A stretch of 8,136 bases of DNA, taken from assembly GCA_025457785.1 (NCBI GenBank), contig JALOTS010000081.1, positions 1-8,136 of the forward strand, in the 5' to 3' direction. The notes beneath the pieces are model-generated. The model saw only the letters and a program-made list of their open reading frames with translations. It was not told where the DNA came from and searched no databases. The translations under genes were made by a program, and so were the position numbers. The stretch comes from Pontiellaceae bacterium. Its GTDB lineage: Bacteria > Verrucomicrobiota > Kiritimatiellia > Kiritimatiellales > Tichowtungiaceae. This document shows, piece by piece, positions 6,550 to 8,136 of the stretch (position 1 is the first letter of the stretch; each line of letters begins with the position of its first letter).

Positions 6550-6717
6550 ATGTCTGACGTTTTGAACGGGTTTTCCCCTTGTGTGACCGCGGACGATAAA
6601 AACCAGAAGACCGCATCAGGATTCGCTGCGGATTCGACAAAAGCAGCCGGGAGATACGCCGGTATTTCGTACGCTGAAATCATGATTCAATTTGGACGGC
6701 CGTCAGAGAAAGAATAG
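6550..6717 (+). CDS. Possible small protein, unknown function
   Basis: 55 residues, unrecognised. It is Ser/Ala/Asp/Lys-rich, with no signal peptide, no membrane helix and a single Cys (C11). The middle (about 12-34) looks disordered and the end (YAEIMIQFGRPSEKE) may form a short helix. Support comes from an excellent AAAGGAG spaced 5 nt from the ATG and from its position at the head of the plus-strand run toward the thioesterase gene. Against it: the frame is short, an antisense frame of similar length covers the same DNA, and no homologous family is recognisable. A weak hairpin (AGAC-TTTT-GTCT, 6716-6727) followed by T5 overlaps the stop and could be a poor terminator. It may be a genuine small gene or a decayed one. 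Confidence 0.4.
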   Translation: MSDVLNGFSPCVTADDKNQKTASGFAADSTKAAGRYAGISYAEIMIQFGRPSEKE

Positions 6718-6750
6718 ACTTTTGTCTTTTTTGTAACTGACCGCCCCAAA

Positions 6751-6756
6751 AAGGAG
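6751..6756 (+). promoter_or_regulatory. Shine-Dalgarno supporting the GTG start of the thioesterase
   Basis: AAGGAG is separated by 6 nt from the GTG at 6763. The next in-frame ATG, at residue 8, has no SD, so GTG is preferred. Confidence 0.75.
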
Positions 6757-6762
6757 ACACGC

Positions 6763-7194
6763 GTGGGTCGTGTAAAACTCGAAATGCCGTCTGTTTATTC
6801 CTTTTCAATCGAACTGACGGTTCGGATTACAGATGTCAATTACGGCGGACATCTTGGAAATGCCGATGTTCTGGGTCTGATGCAGGAAGCCCGTGTTCAG
6901 TTTTTAAAATCGTTTGAATACAGCGAGCTCGACGTGGAAGGTTACGGAATCATCATGCTTGATTCAGTTGTAATCTACAAAGCACAGGCCTTTGCCGGGG
7001 ATGTTTTGAGGATTGAAATAGCCGCCGGAGATTTCAGCCGAATCGGTTTTGATCTTTTTTACCGTATCACGAATGAAGAGAGCGGTACGATCGTTGTGCT
7101 GGCAAAAACCGGCCTTGCGGTTTTTGACTACGCCAGCCAAAAACGGGTTTCGCCACCTGACTCGTTTGTAAAAAGGCTGAGCGGGAAAATCTGA
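6763..7194 (+). CDS. Acyl-CoA thioesterase, hotdog fold (4HBT/YbgC-like)
   Basis: 143 residues, the usual length for a single-hotdog 4-hydroxybenzoyl-CoA-thioesterase-type enzyme. These hydrolyse acyl-CoA (or acyl-ACP) thioesters in the cytosol as dimers or tetramers. The signature lies at 22-44: ITDVNYGGHLGNADVLGLMQEAR, with D24 at the usual catalytic aspartate position, H30 and N33 in the GHLGN turn, and E42-A-R at the end of the central helix. The strand after it (IIMLDSVVIYKAQAFAGDVLRIE, 63-85) matches the family's second half. The start is GTG with AAGGAG 6 nt upstream. Because the region around D24 reads DVNYGGHLGN where many relatives have D-x-x-GHVNN, substrate assignment is open. It follows the 55-residue ORF by 45 nt; hsp20 downstream appears to have its own promoter. 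Confidence 0.9.
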   Translation: MGRVKLEMPSVYSFSIELTVRITDVNYGGHLGNADVLGLMQEARVQFLKSFEYSELDVEGYGIIMLDSVVIYKAQAFAGDVLRIEIAAGDFSRIGFDLFYRITNEESGTIVVLAKTGLAVFDYASQKRVSPPDSFVKRLSGKI

Positions 7195-7235
7195 CACACA
7201 CGGGAGGCTCCGGTGGAAATTTTTGTCTCGGATCC

Positions 7236-7274
7236 TGTTTTTTATTAATATATGTAATATATTGATAAAAAACA
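7236..7274. repeat. 39-bp AT-rich near-perfect palindrome upstream of hsp20
   Basis: Centred on 7255. Arms 7236-7253 and 7257-7274 pair over 18 bp with a single G.T wobble (7246/7264) and a 3-nt centre. The outer part is TGTTTTTTATT against AATAAAAAACA in complement terms. It lies 42 nt past the thioesterase stop and 93 nt before hsp20. With T6 on one arm and A6 on the other it could act as a weak bidirectional terminator, but its pure AT stem is poor for that. An operator or DNA-cruciform role is an alternative, because its right arm overlaps a candidate -35. Confidence 0.85.
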
Positions 7275-7291
7275 TGTTGCACCTATATCAT
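7262..7291 (+). promoter_or_regulatory. Candidate sigma70-type promoter for hsp20
   Basis: TTGATA (7262-7267) and TATCAT (7286-7291) each match five of six consensus bases, with an 18-nt spacer. Transcription would start near 7298, leaving a ~70-nt leader. The -35 lies within the right arm of the palindrome. No CIRCE element (TTAGCACTC-N9-GAGTGCTAA) and no clear heat-shock sigma32 promoter is visible here. Confidence 0.4.
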
Positions 7292-7366
7292 CTTTCGGCA
7301 CACTCGATGCTTTTTAGAGAAATGCTTCAGGACATGGGGTTCTGAGCATACGAAAGGAGATGGCTT

Positions 7367-7828
7367 ATGAACTGGCCGATTAGAAGAAACGACAGCAATC
7401 CGGCACTGTGGAATGCTGGAGGTTTACACAGATCCATCGATGATCTCCTTGAAGATTTCTTCGGGGGATCCCTGATGACGGCTCAAACAGGCGGAGCTTT
7501 TCCGCGGTTTGAAGTGGCCGAAACCGACGATGCGATCATCGTGGATGCCGAACTGCCTGGAATGGACGAAAAAGATGTGCAGGTCACCATGCAGGACAAC
7601 ATCCTCACCATTAAAGGTGAAAAGAAGAAAGCAGAAGAAACCAAAAAGAAAAACTGTTACATCTCAGAACGGAGTTACGGCAGTTTTCAACGTTCCTTGC
7701 AGTTGGGTTCGGGCGTTGATGAAGAACATATCAATGCGACCTTTAAGAAGGGCGTACTTACTGTTACGCTTCCAAAGGTTGAACCTGAAAAAAGCAAAGT
7801 TCGTACGATTGATGTCAAAACAGACTGA
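7367..7828 (+). CDS. Hsp20/alpha-crystallin family small heat shock protein
   Basis: 153 residues, normal for bacterial class-A small heat shock proteins. These are ATP-independent cytosolic holdases that form oligomers and keep unfolding proteins soluble for the DnaK/ClpB system. The N-terminal arm (1-45) contains LHRSIDDLLEDFFGG, typical of the family. The alpha-crystallin domain spans about 46-138, with PRFEVAETDDAIIVDAELPGM (46-66), ILTIKGEKK (79-87), YGSFQRSLQLG (104-114) and the diagnostic A-x-x-x-x-G-V-L at 124-131. The C-terminal tail has an I148-D-V150 motif, the I-x-I/V anchor used in oligomer assembly. AAAGGAG lies 7 nt before the ATG. It appears to be a single-gene unit, with a candidate promoter overlapping an AT palindrome upstream and a strong terminator just downstream. 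The gene name (ibpA/hsp) cannot be fixed from sequence alone. Confidence 0.98.
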   Translation: MNWPIRRNDSNPALWNAGGLHRSIDDLLEDFFGGSLMTAQTGGAFPRFEVAETDDAIIVDAELPGMDEKDVQVTMQDNILTIKGEKKKAEETKKKNCYISERSYGSFQRSLQLGSGVDEEHINATFKKGVLTVTLPKVEPEKSKVRTIDVKTD

Positions 7829-7849
7829 ATCGTGCGCAGAAAAAACGCA

Positions 7850-7883
7850 AAAAAACCGCACGCCTTCGGGCGGGCGGTTTTTT
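7850..7883 (+). terminator. Intrinsic terminator of hsp20 with UUCG loop
   Basis: A-tract, stem ACCGC-A-CGCC / GGCG-G-GCGGT with one A.G mismatch, and a C(TTCG)G tetraloop at 7865-7868, then TTTTTT (7878-7883). The A-run (7850-7855) pairs with the T-run, so it could also work on the opposite strand. It begins 21 nt after the hsp20 stop. Confidence 0.93.
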
Positions 7884-7919
7884 ATTTGGACAGACGGATG
7901 AAATGTTCAAAGTGCAGAC

Positions 7920-7945
7920 CTGACCCTAGCATCTGACCCTAGCAT
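7920..7945. repeat. Perfect 13-bp tandem duplication
   Basis: CTGACCCTAGCAT occurs twice head to tail (7920-7932, 7933-7945). The preceding CAAAGTGCAGAC plus CTGACCC resembles end sequences that I associate from memory with IS200/REP-type elements in environmental genomes (unchecked). The second copy ends exactly where the frame of the transposase remnant becomes open. Confidence 0.85.
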
Positions 7946-8136
7946 CCCTACATCACACTCACCCGGGTTGAAAATGCCTTCCGCAGCATGAAAAGCGAAC
8001 TTGGGCTGCATCCCTTTCACCATCAGCTGGCCCGACACTGTCAGGCACACATCTGGATCACCGTGCTGGCCTACCATCTCCTGCGCTGGACTGAACACTC
8101 ATTAAAACTATCCGGCTATGAATGCACCTGGCGCGC
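7946..8136 (+). mobile_element. C-terminal part of an IS1634/IS4-like DDE transposase, 5' truncated
   Basis: The frame read from 7943 is open to the window end and gives TLTRVENAFRSMKSELGL, then HPFHHQ, then HIWITVLAYHLLRWTEHSL and GYECTWR. The R-V-E-x-A-F-R-x-(L/M)-K-S-E-L block followed by HHQ and L-A-Y-H-L-L is the hallmark C-terminal end of IS1634-type (DDE_Tnp_1) transposases; the Glu at 7970-7972 is the likely third acidic catalytic residue. A TAG at 7940-7942 closes the frame upstream and no start codon or N-terminal two thirds is present, so this is a remnant, not an active gene. The 3' end runs off the window, so the terminal inverted repeat and any remaining stop are not visible. 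Family level is confident; exact IS name is not. Confidence 0.8.

Noticed and set aside
6498..6683. 61-residue minus-strand open frame opposite the 55-residue ORF
   Set aside because: It has no Shine-Dalgarno and no domain; the plus-strand frame has the better start signal.
6716..6732. Hairpin AGAC-TTTT-GTCT plus T5 as a terminator
   Set aside because: The 4-bp stem is too weak to call with confidence, and it overlaps the stop of the 55-residue ORF.
7195..7366. CIRCE or sigma32 heat-shock element before hsp20
   Set aside because: I looked for TTAGCACTC-N9-GAGTGCTAA and for CTTGAA/CCCCAT-type boxes and found neither. GCACACTC at 7299-7306 has no partner arm.
2016..7927. Inverted AGGGTCAG (2016-2023) and CTGACCCT (7920-7927) as ends of one large element
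   Set aside because: An 8-bp match is expected by chance many times in 8 kb, and the DNA between is housekeeping genes on both strands.
7907..8098. 63-residue minus-strand open frame at the right edge
   Set aside because: It is antisense to the recognisable transposase remnant and has no domain or start signal.
1..8136. tRNA, rRNA, CRISPR array or riboswitch
   Set aside because: None of the intergenic gaps shows a cloverleaf, regularly spaced repeats, or a recognisable aptamer core; all gaps are under about 200 nt.

Overview
The window looks like chromosomal DNA from a Gram-negative-type bacterium. It has a signal-peptide/multi-pass membrane protein and a membrane-anchored TPR protein of the YfgM type. 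It also has a GatA subunit, so at least one tRNA is probably charged by the amidotransferase route. The gene mix and the intergenic GTTCATT decamers upstream of gatA remind me of the PVC group (Kiritimatiellota/Lentisphaerota/Verrucomicrobiota). That placement is an impression from memory, not something the sequence proves. Most genes are ordinary housekeeping or accessory genes; I found no defence island, CRISPR array, RNA gene or biosynthetic cluster.

Layout. (1) 1-2016, plus strand: an AT-rich gene for an exported PQQ-type beta-propeller protein with a duplicated ~70-residue domain and three C-terminal membrane helices. (2) 2121-4861, plus strand: a closely spaced, GC-richer run of gatA, a small nitroreductase and a CpXC zinc-ribbon protein (gaps of 26 and 24 nt), probably one operon. 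(3) 4909-6371, minus strand, convergent with the previous run: a 60-residue very basic orphan protein, then aroK (shikimate kinase), then a membrane-anchored TPR protein. A strong intrinsic terminator lies between the basic protein and aroK, only 17 nt before the aroK start codon. (4) 6372-6549: an AT-rich divergent intergenic region. (5) 6550-7828, plus strand: a possible 55-residue protein, a hotdog-fold acyl-CoA thioesterase with a GTG start, and an Hsp20 small heat shock protein closed by a UUCG-loop terminator. An almost perfect 39-bp AT-rich palindrome lies upstream of hsp20 and overlaps the -35 of a plausible promoter. (6) 7884-8136: a 13-bp tandem duplication directly followed by the C-terminal part of an IS1634/IS4-like transposase that has lost its upstream part, which marks mobile-element debris at the right edge.

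Functional links are limited. GatA supports Glu-tRNA(Gln)/Asp-tRNA(Asn) amidation but has no gatB or gatC beside it here. AroK belongs to chorismate synthesis. The TPR protein probably serves envelope protein handling. Hsp20 is a cytosolic holdase. The points most worth a second look are the composite propeller/membrane protein, the terminator jammed against aroK, the palindrome upstream of hsp20, and the orphan basic protein.
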